This document shows positions 17,433 through 24,697 of a stretch of 39,180 nt of DNA, piece after piece. The first letter of the stretch is position 1. Each line of letters begins with the position of its first letter. This DNA is from Croceibacterium sp. GTDB lineage: Bacteria > Pseudomonadota > Alphaproteobacteria > Sphingomonadales > Sphingomonadaceae. Location of the stretch: the NCBI GenBank assembly GCA_025450635.1, contig JANWHA010000093.1, positions 1-39,180 on the forward strand, read 5' to 3'. The position numbers and the translations under genes were made by a program. The notes beneath the pieces were generated by a model. It saw only the letters and a program-made list of their open reading frames with translations, searched no databases and was not told the origin of the DNA.

Positions 17433-17638
17433 TGTCGGAGGACGAGCAACCGTCGATGCGGGATCAGCTTGTGGTGGCCCGTGAAAAGATCGGCCGGCAG
17501 CTCCAGGTATTGTATGCAAGAACGAGAGGACGAACCTACCTATTTCGGCCGGACTTCAGGGAGAACATCGCCGAGCTTGAGGCGGAACTGCGCGAGATCG
17601 ACGCTTTGCTGGCCAAGGGCGGCCAGGACCAATCCTGA
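17426..17638 (+). CDS. Small helical protein of unknown function
   Basis: A 70-residue reading frame beginning at ATG 17426 and overlapping the arfB stop by 7 bases; GTG 17432 and ATG 17456 are other possible starts. The sequence is charged and helical, with RDQLVVAREKIGRQLQVLYAR followed by a second helix ENIAELEAELREIDALLAKG, and no membrane segment or signal peptide. The overlap continues the compact arrangement of the genes before it, which supports a real coupled gene. I do not recognise a family. A role tied to the ribosome is only suggested by its neighbours. Confidence 0.55.
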   Translation: MVVSEDEQPSMRDQLVVAREKIGRQLQVLYARTRGRTYLFRPDFRENIAELEAELREIDALLAKGGQDQS

Positions 17639-17762
17639 GCCCGCTCTCGCTTGACTTTTCGCCTCTCCTGCCGCAGAGGCGCGCCCGGATGGGGCGGCGC
17701 CGTGCGCGTCGCCCCAACTGTTTCGGGCCTTACGCGCCCTCAGCGAATCTGGGACAAAGACC

Positions 17763-17930
17763 ATGGCGAAGCCCGCAACCATCAAGATCCGCCTCAACTC
17801 GACGGCCGACACCGGCTTCTTCTACGTGACCAAGAAGAACCCTCGCAACACGACCGAGAAGATGAGCTTCCGCAAATACGACCCGGTGGCCAAGAAGCAC
17901 GTCGAGTTCAAGGAAGGCAAGATCAAGTAA
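17763..17930 (+). CDS. rpmG: 50S ribosomal protein L33
   Basis: A 55-residue protein with the L33 pattern: [24 protein letters not shown], then [22 protein letters not shown]. It lacks the zinc-ribbon cysteines, so it is the zinc-independent (C-) form, as is usual in alphaproteobacteria. ATG 17763 and TAA 17928-17930 bound it. The 124-base gap before it contains a good -35-like TTGACT at 17651-17656 and a 6-base-pair hairpin (17661-17666 with 17675-17680), but no convincing -10 at standard distance, so the promoter is not fixed. Confidence 0.95.
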   Translation: MAKPATIKIRLNSTADTGFFYVTKKNPRNTTEKMSFRKYDPVAKKHVEFKEGKIK

Positions 17931-17956
17931 GGGCGGCCCGAACCGGCCCTGCCAAC

Positions 17957-17993
17957 CTGAACCGCCGGAACCATCCGGGTTCAGAGGCGGTTC
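17957..17993 (+). terminator. Alternative hairpins after rpmG
   Basis: CTGAACC (17957-17963) pairs with GGTTCAG (17978-17984). The overlapping GAACCGCC (17959-17966) pairs with GGCGGTTC (17986-17993). The two stems share bases and cannot form together. An inner CCGG/CCGG pairing is also possible. There is no T-run. Lying 26 bases after rpmG and 25 before lolA, the element may terminate or attenuate read-through. Confidence 0.35.
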
Positions 17994-18018
17994 AATGCCC
18001 CGTACCTAGCCCGGGAGC

Positions 18019-18663
18019 ATGACCCACTTGACCTATTTTCGTAACAAGCCGCTGCGCGCCGCCCTCGGCGGCGCGCTTTCCTTCGCGTTGCCGGTAGCGC
18101 TCGTCGCGCCGACGGCGGCCGCCGCCCAGAACGCCGATGCCGAGCTCGACCAGGTGGTCGGCGCGTTGCGCGCGATCGGCACGATGACAGCCGACTTCAC
18201 CCAAACCGATCGCAAGGGCCAGACGGTCCGCGGCAAATTGACCATCAAGCGCCCCGGCAAGATCCGCTTCGATTACGAGAAGGGCGTCAACATGCTAGTC
18301 GTCTCGGACGGCAAGGCACTGACGTTCGTCGACTACGACGTTAACTCGAAGCCGAAGCGCTGGCCGATCGGCAACTCCCCGCTCGGCGCGCTGCTCGATC
18401 CCAGCCGCGACGTGAAGAAGTACGGCACCGTCGCTCCGACTGGCAATCCGAATGTTTACAGCGTGATGGTCAAGGATTCGAAGCGTCCGGAGTACGGCGT
18501 GATCACGCTCATCTTCATCAAGGACGCGGGCTCGCCCGGCGGGCTCAAGCTGACCAGCTGGGTAGCGCTCGACGCGCAGAACCAGCGCACGACCGTGCGG
18601 CTATCGAACCAGCGATACGGGATGGCCGTGCCGGATAGCCTGTTCGATTACCATAAGCGCTAA
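18019..18663 (+). CDS. lolA: LolA-like outer-membrane lipoprotein carrier protein
   Basis: A 214-residue periplasmic protein of the LolA superfamily, expected to carry lipoproteins from the LolCDE complex to the outer membrane. A signal peptide ends near residue 36 (ALVAPTAAAAQ). The mature part shows the family opening GTMTADFTQTDRKGQTVRGKLTIKRPGKIRFDYEKG and the strand LVVSDGKALTFVDYDVNSK, followed by an unclosed-barrel pattern ending in VALDAQNQRTTVRLSNQRYG. The ATG at 18019 has GGGAG immediately before it, which is close; TTG 18028 is an alternative. It stands alone, with structured RNA on both sides. Confidence 0.87.
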   Translation: MTHLTYFRNKPLRAALGGALSFALPVALVAPTAAAAQNADAELDQVVGALRAIGTMTADFTQTDRKGQTVRGKLTIKRPGKIRFDYEKGVNMLVVSDGKALTFVDYDVNSKPKRWPIGNSPLGALLDPSRDVKKYGTVAPTGNPNVYSVMVKDSKRPEYGVITLIFIKDAGSPGGLKLTSWVALDAQNQRTTVRLSNQRYGMAVPDSLFDYHKR

Positions 18664-18780
18664 AGACGACTCGTCTCACCGTCCGCGCCGAACGCTTCAT
18701 CCCCCAATCGCCCCTCACCTGCGGCCAATTGCGACAGTCTATTCATTGCGCAGAAAGCCGGATGGACGTAATCAATGATC

Positions 18781-18905
18781 ACAAGTCGGGCGGAGGCGGG
18801 TTTCCCCCCTGTTGCCCTTGCCTCGACAAGACGCCCGGCTTGTAAAGCGTGACGAACGCTCAAGACGAACCCCCGTCGCATTGCCCCCGCGACGGGGGTT
18901 TTCTC
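18781..18905 (+). ncRNA. Candidate structured small RNA between lolA and xth
   Basis: The 394-base gap 18664-19057 holds no convincing gene. Inside it, ACAAGTCGGGCG (18781-18792) pairs along 12 positions, one of them G-U, with CGCCCGGCTTGT (18832-18843). The stem continues through GAGGC (18793-18797) with GCCTC (18820-18824) and GGG with CCC. A small hairpin AGCGT/ACGCT (18846-18850, 18856-18860) and a strong intrinsic terminator follow. A weak promoter-like pair, TTGCGC (18746-18751) and TAATCA (18769-18774) with a 17-base spacer, would start transcription at about the first base of the stem. The alternative is that the region is the 3' untranslated end of lolA. No known RNA family was recognised. 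Bases 18906-19057 show nothing further. Confidence 0.45.
18868..18904 (+). terminator. Rho-independent terminator
   Basis: CCCCCGTCGC (18870-18879) pairs perfectly with GCGACGGGGG (18889-18898) across a 9-base loop. AA before the stem and TTTT after it extend the pairing into the T-tract (18899-18902, then CTCGTTCTTATTT). This is the clearest intrinsic terminator in the window. It ends either the lolA message or the candidate small RNA and isolates the xth operon. Confidence 0.8.
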
Positions 18906-19057
18906 GTTCTTATTTGGGCCTCAGGCGCCGGCGCGGGCCATGCGGCCCGCTTGGCTATCGCGCGGCGGCCGTTCGGCCTTGCGGCCCGCTGGTCGCGGAC
19001 CGAAATCGCCCTCCCTCTCGCCTTGCCGCTTTGCCTCGGGCACCCTAATCCGCTCGC

Positions 19058-19849
19058 ATGGTCAAGATCGCCAGCTGGAACATCAACTCGGTGCGGCTGC
19101 GCCTGGCGCAGGTCGAGCGCTTCCTCCGCGAGGAAGCGCCCGACGTGCTGTGCCTGCAGGAGATCAAGTGCCAGGCGCACCAGTTCCCGGCCAAGGCCCT
19201 GGCGGACCTGGGCTACGTCCATCAGGCGGTGCACGGGCAAAAGGGCTATCACGGCGTCGCCACCGTCAGCCGCATCCCCTTTCGCGAGCTCGAGCGGCAC
19301 GATTGGCAGGACAACGGGGAGGCGCGGCATGTCGGCGTGGAGCTACTCGGCGCCGGCAAGGGGCTGGTGCTGGAGAACGTCTACATCCCCGCAGGCGGCG
19401 ACGTGCCAGACCGCAAGACCAATCCCAAGTTCGCCCAGAAGCTCGAGTTCCTCGGCCGTATGACGCGCTGGGCCGAAAAGCTCGATCGGCCGACGCTGAT
19501 CGTCGGCGACTTCAACGTCGCCCCGCTGGATTGCGATGTCTACGACCACAAGGCGCTCCTGAAGGTGGTCAGCCACACGCCGATCGAGGTCGAGACGCTC
19601 GGCCGCTTCCAGCAGGCACACGGGTGGATCGATATCGCCCGCGAACACATTCCCGCGCCGGGCCGCTGCTACAGCTGGTGGAGCTATCGCGCGTACTGGC
19701 GGCGCAAGGACCAGGGGCGGCGGCTGGATCATATGTGGTGCAGCCCCGCCTTGGCCGCTCACGCCGCCGGCCATCGGGTGATCGAAGAGACCCGCGATTG
19801 GGAGCAGCCGTCGGACCATGTGCCGCTGATCACGGAGTTCTCTCTCTGA
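19058..19849 (+). CDS. xth: Exodeoxyribonuclease III (AP endonuclease)
   Basis: A 263-residue enzyme of base-excision repair that cuts at abasic sites and has 3'-5' exonuclease activity. The exonuclease-endonuclease-phosphatase fold is clear: KIASWNINSVRLRL at the start, the metal glutamate in VLCLQEIKC, the catalytic GDFNVAPLD, the RRLDHMWCSPAL region and the closing SDHVPLITEF with the catalytic histidine. Length and motif order match XthA. ATG 19058 is preferred because the longer upstream frames are low-complexity Arg/Pro-rich sequence. Its TGA stop is overlapped by the ribA start, opening a three-gene coupled unit. Confidence 0.94.
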   Translation: MVKIASWNINSVRLRLAQVERFLREEAPDVLCLQEIKCQAHQFPAKALADLGYVHQAVHGQKGYHGVATVSRIPFRELERHDWQDNGEARHVGVELLGAGKGLVLENVYIPAGGDVPDRKTNPKFAQKLEFLGRMTRWAEKLDRPTLIVGDFNVAPLDCDVYDHKALLKVVSHTPIEVETLGRFQQAHGWIDIAREHIPAPGRCYSWWSYRAYWRRKDQGRRLDHMWCSPALAAHAAGHRVIEETRDWEQPSDHVPLITEFSL

Positions 19850-20910
19850 GCGCCGCGTCGCCCTCGCGACAGGCAGCGCAAGCGGTCGACGCGCTGCGGC
19901 ACGGGTGGCCGCTCAAGATCGGCCAGGCACCGCTGCTGCTGCCGGTCGAGACAGCCCCGGACGGCGACGCATCGTCGCACCTCGCCCTGATTTCGGCCGC
20001 TCGCGCGGCTACGCTCAAGCTCGCCAACCAGCGCGAAGCGGCCGATCCGCACGCTCCGGTGCTGATCCGCGCCGCCGAGCCGCTCGACCTTGCCGCCGCC
20101 CGGCCCATCGCCGATCCGGCGCTCGACCTCGCCGCCCCGCTCAAGGGCCCGTTCCGCGCCGACGCCTTGCCGTGGCGCGCCGAGGCCGAGGCCGCGATGG
20201 AACTGGCGCTGCTGGCCGGCATCCTTCCCGCATTCCTTGTGGCGCCGGAGCCGGTACGCGAGCCGGTGGAAGTGGAACTCGACGCCGTCGCGGCGCTGCG
20301 CGATGTTCGCCGTCTCGAAATCGCCGCGCGCGCGCAACTCCCGATCGGCGCCAACGAAACGTGCGAAATTGTCGCCTTCCGCAGCCCCGACGACATGCGC
20401 GAGCACGTCGCGCTGATCGTCGGCGCGCAACCGGCCGATCGCACGGCGCTCGTCCGCCTCCATTCCGAATGCCTCACCGGGGACATCTTCGGCAGTCTCA
20501 AGTGCGATTGCGGGCCGCAACTCGACGCCGCCCTTGCCGCGATGGCGGACGAAGCGGCGGACGGCGGCTGGGGCGTGCTGCTGTACTTGCGCCAGGAAGG
20601 CCGCGGCATCGGCCTGATCAACAAGCTGCGCGCCTATCGCCTGCAGGACCAGGGCTTCGACACGCTCGAGGCCAACCAGCGCCTCGGCTTGCCCGCCGAA
20701 GCGCGCGACTTTCCCGTCGCCGCGCGCATGCTCGGGCTGCTAGGAATTGGCGAAGTTCGGCTGATGACCAACAACCCGGCGAAGGTTGCCGCGTTCGAGG
20801 CAGCGGGCATCGAAGTCGTCGAGCGCGTGCCGCACCGGCTGCCGGGCAACCCGCACAACACCCGCTACCTCGCCACCAAGCGCGACCGCGCGGGGCACCT
20901 GCTGCCGTGA
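19846..20910 (+). CDS. ribA: GTP cyclohydrolase II, riboflavin synthesis
   Basis: A protein of about 354 residues catalysing the first step of riboflavin synthesis from GTP. The catalytic domain (about residue 160 onward) has the zinc cysteines in HSECLTGDIFGSLKCDCGPQL, the YLRQEGRGIGLINKLRAY segment and the typical end VRLMTNNPAKVAAFEAAGIEVVERVP. The first 155 residues are a non-catalytic N-terminal extension seen in alphaproteobacterial RibA. The start is unusual: no ATG or GTG lies near the N-terminus. CTG 19846 overlaps the xth stop in CTGA, copying the GTGA overlap at the other end. TTG 19798, with GAAGAG upstream, is the alternative. Confidence 0.9.
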   Translation: MSAASPSRQAAQAVDALRHGWPLKIGQAPLLLPVETAPDGDASSHLALISAARAATLKLANQREAADPHAPVLIRAAEPLDLAAARPIADPALDLAAPLKGPFRADALPWRAEAEAAMELALLAGILPAFLVAPEPVREPVEVELDAVAALRDVRRLEIAARAQLPIGANETCEIVAFRSPDDMREHVALIVGAQPADRTALVRLHSECLTGDIFGSLKCDCGPQLDAALAAMADEAADGGWGVLLYLRQEGRGIGLINKLRAYRLQDQGFDTLEANQRLGLPAEARDFPVAARMLGLLGIGEVRLMTNNPAKVAAFEAAGIEVVERVPHRLPGNPHNTRYLATKRDRAGHLLP

Positions 20911-21410
20911 ACGTCTGGGCTGTCCGGCCAGAGCGGATTGGCGACGAGCAGGGTATTGCCTGGGCTATAACGAGCGCCTTTGCCGATGCCGCCTACGCCG
21001 GGGGCAACGAGGCGGAGATCGTCCGCCGCTTGCGCGATGAGCGCGAACTCGAAGCCTCGTATGTCGCCGCGACTCCCGCGGGTGAGATCGTCGGCCACGT
21101 CGCCTTCTCGCCTGTGCTGATCGATGGATCGGAATGCGGCTGGTACGGCCTCGGCCCGCTGGCGGTGCTGCCCGACTGGCAGCGGCGTGGAATCGGCGCG
21201 GCGCTGGTCGAAGCGGGTCTTGAAAGATTGAAGCATATCGATGCCGCCGGCTGCGTGGTGCTCGGCCATCCGCGATATTACGGGCGCTTCGGCTTCGCGC
21301 ACGATCCGGCGTTGAGCTATCCGGGACCTCCGGCCGATCACTTTCAACGGCTGGTGCTCAGTGGCCAGCCGCCGAGCGGTACCGTCGCATACCCAGCCGC
21401 GTTCGGCTGA
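20907..21410 (+). CDS. GNAT-family N-acetyltransferase
   Basis: A 167-residue acetyl-CoA-dependent transferase resembling YhbS. The GNAT core is visible: GEIVGHVAFSPVLID, then GLGPLAVLPDWQRRGIGAALVEAGL containing the acetyl-CoA pyrophosphate loop (Q-R-R-G-I-G-A), then CVVLGHPRYYGRFGF, a motif strongly typical of the YhbS group. The GTG start at 20907 overlaps the ribA stop by four bases. The acceptor is unknown. It is the last gene of the xth-ribA unit and ends 2 bases before the convergent YbiI-like gene. Confidence 0.88.
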   Translation: MNVWAVRPERIGDEQGIAWAITSAFADAAYAGGNEAEIVRRLRDERELEASYVAATPAGEIVGHVAFSPVLIDGSECGWYGLGPLAVLPDWQRRGIGAALVEAGLERLKHIDAAGCVVLGHPRYYGRFGFAHDPALSYPGPPADHFQRLVLSGQPPSGTVAYPAAFG

Positions 21411-21412
21411 GC

Positions 21413-21676
21413 TCAGCGCAGCTGGCTCTCCTTGCTGCCGCGGCGGTTGATCGTCGAGTGACGCACTTCGCGGTCGTGGCCCGACTGGCAGGCGACGCAG
21501 GTGCGCACGCCCGGCACGGCCTTGCGCCGCCCTTCAGGGACCGGCTCGCCGCATTCGTCGCAATGGCTGGCGCTCTCGCCTTTCGGCAAACGCTGGCGCG
21601 CGGCGGCGACCGCGTCCTTCACCGTGTCGTCGATCTGGTCCTGAACCGCGCCGTCGCGCGTCCAACCGCCGGCCAT
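21413..21676 (-). CDS. DksA/TraR-type zinc-finger protein, YbiI-like
   Basis: An 87-residue protein closely following the pattern of E. coli YbiI: MAGGWTRDGAVQDQIDDT at the N-terminus, a C4 zinc finger with Cys39, Cys42, Cys60 and Cys63 (CDECGEPVPEGRRKAVPGVRTCVACQ spans it), and the conserved tail NRRGSKESQLR. The long coiled coil and acidic tip of DksA are missing, so a DksA-like action through the RNA polymerase secondary channel is uncertain. The ATG at 21676 is preceded by a strong GGAGGAG ribosome-binding site that sits in the arm of a perfect hairpin. Probably the last gene of a minus-strand run with recQ and the beta-helix gene. Confidence 0.88.
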   Translation of the reverse strand: MAGGWTRDGAVQDQIDDTVKDAVAAARQRLPKGESASHCDECGEPVPEGRRKAVPGVRTCVACQSGHDREVRHSTINRRGSKESQLR

Positions 21677-21681
21677 GGTGT

Positions 21682-21710
21682 TGCTCCTCCCCGGTGAAAC
21701 GGGAGGAGCA
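21682..21710 (-). promoter_or_regulatory. Hairpin that buries the ribosome-binding site of the YbiI-like gene
   Basis: TGCTCCTCCC and GGGAGGAGCA form a perfect 10-base-pair stem with a 9-base loop. On the minus-strand transcript the 3' arm contains the GGAGGAG ribosome-binding site, five bases before the ATG at 21676. There is no U-run, so a terminator is unlikely. The arrangement suggests translational control, or dependence on ribosomes arriving from the upstream gene. Confidence 0.6.
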
Positions 21711-21726
21711 TAGCACGGGTTCCGGC

Positions 21727-22710
21727 TTAGCGCTCCTCGATGCGCTTGAGGCCGGCGCCGAGCTTGTTGTCGCCGATCGCCAGCTTGTCGCCCGACCAGT
21801 CGGCGACGAACGCGCTGGTCCGGGTCACGCCCGGAGCGAAGCGGGCGTCGTTGCCGACCACCGTCAGCCCGGCGCTCGAATGGTCCTTGTGCTCGGCGGC
21901 GACGGCGATGAAGGCCGAGTAGTTGTCCTTGTCGCGTCCCTGGACGAACCAGTTGTTGCTGATCTGCCCGGTCGCGCCGTCGGGCAGGTCGATCATGTAG
22001 TTGGTGCCCTTGCCGGCGGAATCGTCGAAGCTGCAGCTGGCGACGTCGACCCGCCTGGCGCGGCTCTTGAGGTAGTGCCCGCCGCGGCCTTCCTCGAACC
22101 GGCTACGGGTCACCCGCACCTGGCCGTAATCGCCGGTGTAGATCGAATGCGCGCAGCCGCCCGCACCCTCGCAGGTGCCGAGACGCGTGAAAGTCGATTG
22201 ATCGACTACCACCGTGCCTTTCGGATCGTCGTTGGTCAGGATGCCCTCCTGGCTGTCGCGGAACCAGCTTTGCGCCACGGTCAGGTCGCCGTGCTCCAGG
22301 CGGATGCCGGCGCCGTTGAAGTCCGGCACATGGATGCCCTGGAAGATCAGCCCGGATACTTCGGCCGAGCGCCCGCGCAGCACCAGAGCCGCCTTGCCTT
22401 CGCACGGCACGCCCTCGAATATCGCCGAGCCGGGCTCCGTCGCCAGGTACGAGACATCGCCCGCCTCCTGCACCGCGCACTGGGCATAGCGGCCCGGTGC
22501 GATGGCGATGGTTCCCTTCCCGCCGCCGATTGCGTCGATGGCGGCCTGCAGCTTGTCATAGCCCTTGCCCGTCTCGACGACTGTGAACGGCGCTGGCCCT
22601 TCCTTGGCGAACAGCGCGGCGAGCGGGATGGCGGCGACCGCCAGCGCCGCCAGCGCTCCGGCGAGCATCAGCGACGGGCGAGTGAGCGTTGCGCGGGCGA
22701 ATGTATCCAT
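21727..22710 (-). CDS. Exported parallel beta-helix protein of unknown function
   Basis: A 327-residue protein with an N-terminal hydrophobic segment (RPSLMLAGALAALAVAAIPLAALF, residues 11-34), acting as a signal peptide or membrane anchor. The rest consists of short strand-turn repeats typical of right-handed beta-helices (pectin-lyase-like): GGGKGTIAIAPGRYAQC, VSGLIFQGIHVPDFNGAGIRLEHGDLTVAQSWFRDSQEGILTND, GQVRVTRSRFEE, RVDVASCSFDDS and GQISNNWFVQG. No catalytic motif of a polysaccharide lyase was recognised. Such folds often bind or cut surface polysaccharide. The gene lies 46 bases downstream of recQ on the same strand, but a functional link to the helicase is not expected. Confidence 0.75.
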   Translation of the reverse strand: MDTFARATLTRPSLMLAGALAALAVAAIPLAALFAKEGPAPFTVVETGKGYDKLQAAIDAIGGGKGTIAIAPGRYAQCAVQEAGDVSYLATEPGSAIFEGVPCEGKAALVLRGRSAEVSGLIFQGIHVPDFNGAGIRLEHGDLTVAQSWFRDSQEGILTNDDPKGTVVVDQSTFTRLGTCEGAGGCAHSIYTGDYGQVRVTRSRFEEGRGGHYLKSRARRVDVASCSFDDSAGKGTNYMIDLPDGATGQISNNWFVQGRDKDNYSAFIAVAAEHKDHSSAGLTVVGNDARFAPGVTRTSAFVADWSGDKLAIGDNKLGAGLKRIEER

Positions 22711-22756
22711 GGCGCCCGGCTAATCGAAAAGGGTTAACGGGCGGCAAAGGATTGGC

Positions 22757-24523
22757 TCAGTGGCGCCGAATCACAGCGAGAAACGCGTCGCCGTAAGCCT
22801 CGAGCTTGCGCGAACCGACGCCATTGACGTTGGCCAGTTCGGCGCGGCTCGTGGGCCGCGCCGCGGCCATCTCGCGCAAGGTGACATCGTGGAAGATCAC
22901 GTAGGGCGGCAACTGCGCGTCGGCGGCGAGATCGCGGCGGAGTTCGCGCAACGCCTCGAACAGCGGATCGCCCAGCGGGTTCGCTGCCTGGTTGCTCGCC
23001 CTGCGGCTTTCTCGCTCGCGCTTCGGCGGCTGGACGATGTCGACCCGCTGTTCCCCCTTGAGAATCGCCTTGGCGTCGCCGCCGAGTCCCAGGCCGCCGT
23101 GCTCGTTCGCGACCAGGCTGCCGCGCGCCTGCAATGCCCGGCTGAGCGGTTGCAGCAGCCGCGCTTCGTCCTCGCCGACGATGCCGAACACGCTCAGCGT
23201 GTCGTGCTTGCGCTGGACCACCCGGTCGTCCGCCGCGCCGGTCAGCACTTTCTGCAGGTGGCCGAATCCGAAGCTCTGCCCGGTGCGATAGACCGCGCTG
23301 AGCAGCTTGCGCGCCAGCTCGGTAACGTCAATCACCCCCGGCGCCTCGCGGCAATTGTCGCAATTGCCGCACCTCTCCGGCGGATCCTCGCCAAAGTGCC
23401 TGAGCAGCACCGCGCGGCGACAGCCCGGAGTTTCGACCAGCAAGGCGAGTGCATCCAGCCGGGCGCGTTCGCCGGCTTGCCGCTCCTCGTCGATCTCGCC
23501 AAGTCTCTGCCGGGCCTGGGCGAAGTCGCTGGCGGCCCACAGCATCACGGCCTGGGCGGGATCGCCATCGCGGCCGGCCCGCCCGGTTTCCTGGTAATAG
23601 GCCTCGATCGACTTGGGGATGCCGGCGTGGGCTACGAAGCGCACGTCGGGCTTGTCGATGCCCATGCCGAACGCGACCGTGGCGACGATCACCATGGCTT
23701 CACTGCTGACGAACGCCGCCTGATTGGCCGCGCGAACGGACGGATCGAGGCCAGCGTGATACGGCAGGACCGGCCGCCCCGTACGCCGGGCGAGTTCGTC
23801 GGCGATGCGCTCGGTCTTCGCGCGGGTCGGAGCGTACACGATCCCGGGGCCGGGCTGCTCGGCCATCAGCCGTTCGAGCTGGCGGACGGCATTCTCCCGG
23901 TGGCGGATCGTGTAGCGGATGTTCGGACGGTCGAACCCCGCAACGATCAGACCATCGGCGGAAATGCCGAGTTGCTGCACAATATCCGCGCGCGTTCGTT
24001 CGTCGGCGGTAGCGGTCAACGCCAGTCGAGGCGCATCCGGAAATCCGTCGAGGAGCGGGCGCAACTGGCGATAATCGGGCCTGAAATCATGGCCCCACTC
24101 GGACACGCAATGGGCTTCGTCGACAGCGAACAGCGCGAGCGGCGCGGCGGACAGCAATTCCCGGAAGTGCGGCTGGGTCGCCCGCTCCGGCGCGACGTAC
24201 AGCAAGTCGAGCTCGCCGGCGCGGAAGGCGTCCATCGTCTCGCGCCAGTCGGCGTCGGCGCTGGTCAGCGTCGCGGCGCGGATGCCGTTGGCTCGCGCCG
24301 CGCGCAACTGGTCGTGCATCAGCGCGATCAGGGGCGAGACGACCACGCACGTGCCGCCCAGCATCGTCGCCGGCAACTGGTAGGTCAGCGACTTGCCCGC
24401 CCCGGTCGGCATGACCGCCAGTGTCGATTTGCCCGCCAGCACGCGCTCGACCACGCGCGCCTGAACCCCGCGAAAATCTTCGAAGCCAAACACCCGGCGC
24501 AGCGCCTCGCGCGCGCGATCCAT
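22757..24523 (-). CDS. recQ: ATP-dependent DNA helicase RecQ
   Basis: A superfamily-2 3'-5' DNA helicase of recombination and fork repair, 588 residues from ATG 24523. Motifs in order: Q-like RGVQARVV, Walker A MPTGAGKSLTYQLPA, VVVSPLIALMHDQL, DEAH box VDEAHCVSEWGHDFRPDY with the RecQ aromatic-rich loop, LTATAD, VATVAFGMGIDKPDVRFVAH and YYQETGRAGRDG. A zinc site (CRRAVLLRHFGE, then CGNCDNC), winged-helix RQC domain and a C-terminal HRDC domain ending NVNGVGSRKLEAYG follow. ATG 24523 is preferred over 24544 because GGAAGGGG lies just before it. The opposite strand carries a long open frame that is an artefact of codon composition. Confidence 0.94.
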   Translation of the reverse strand: MDRAREALRRVFGFEDFRGVQARVVERVLAGKSTLAVMPTGAGKSLTYQLPATMLGGTCVVVSPLIALMHDQLRAARANGIRAATLTSADADWRETMDAFRAGELDLLYVAPERATQPHFRELLSAAPLALFAVDEAHCVSEWGHDFRPDYRQLRPLLDGFPDAPRLALTATADERTRADIVQQLGISADGLIVAGFDRPNIRYTIRHRENAVRQLERLMAEQPGPGIVYAPTRAKTERIADELARRTGRPVLPYHAGLDPSVRAANQAAFVSSEAMVIVATVAFGMGIDKPDVRFVAHAGIPKSIEAYYQETGRAGRDGDPAQAVMLWAASDFAQARQRLGEIDEERQAGERARLDALALLVETPGCRRAVLLRHFGEDPPERCGNCDNCREAPGVIDVTELARKLLSAVYRTGQSFGFGHLQKVLTGAADDRVVQRKHDTLSVFGIVGEDEARLLQPLSRALQARGSLVANEHGGLGLGGDAKAILKGEQRVDIVQPPKRERESRRASNQAANPLGDPLFEALRELRRDLAADAQLPPYVIFHDVTLREMAAARPTSRAELANVNGVGSRKLEAYGDAFLAVIRRH

Positions 24524-24697
24524 CCCAACCCCTTCCAGTGCCATGCAAATTGTTGTGGCAGATCGGGCGCTTGCGGGGAACAGCCCGGCGCAAGCTTATT
24601 TGCAGGCTTTGCCTCACGGATAGGGTCGGCTAGCGTTCCTGGTTCGCGGGCCGGCGCTGCCGCGCTCGCAACCCACTCGAGAAAAAGGGATCAGTGC

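Noticed and set aside
18940-19845. Long frame joining ribA to sequence across xth
   Set aside because: It lies inside xth in another frame and is Arg/Pro-rich; xth has all its catalytic motifs.
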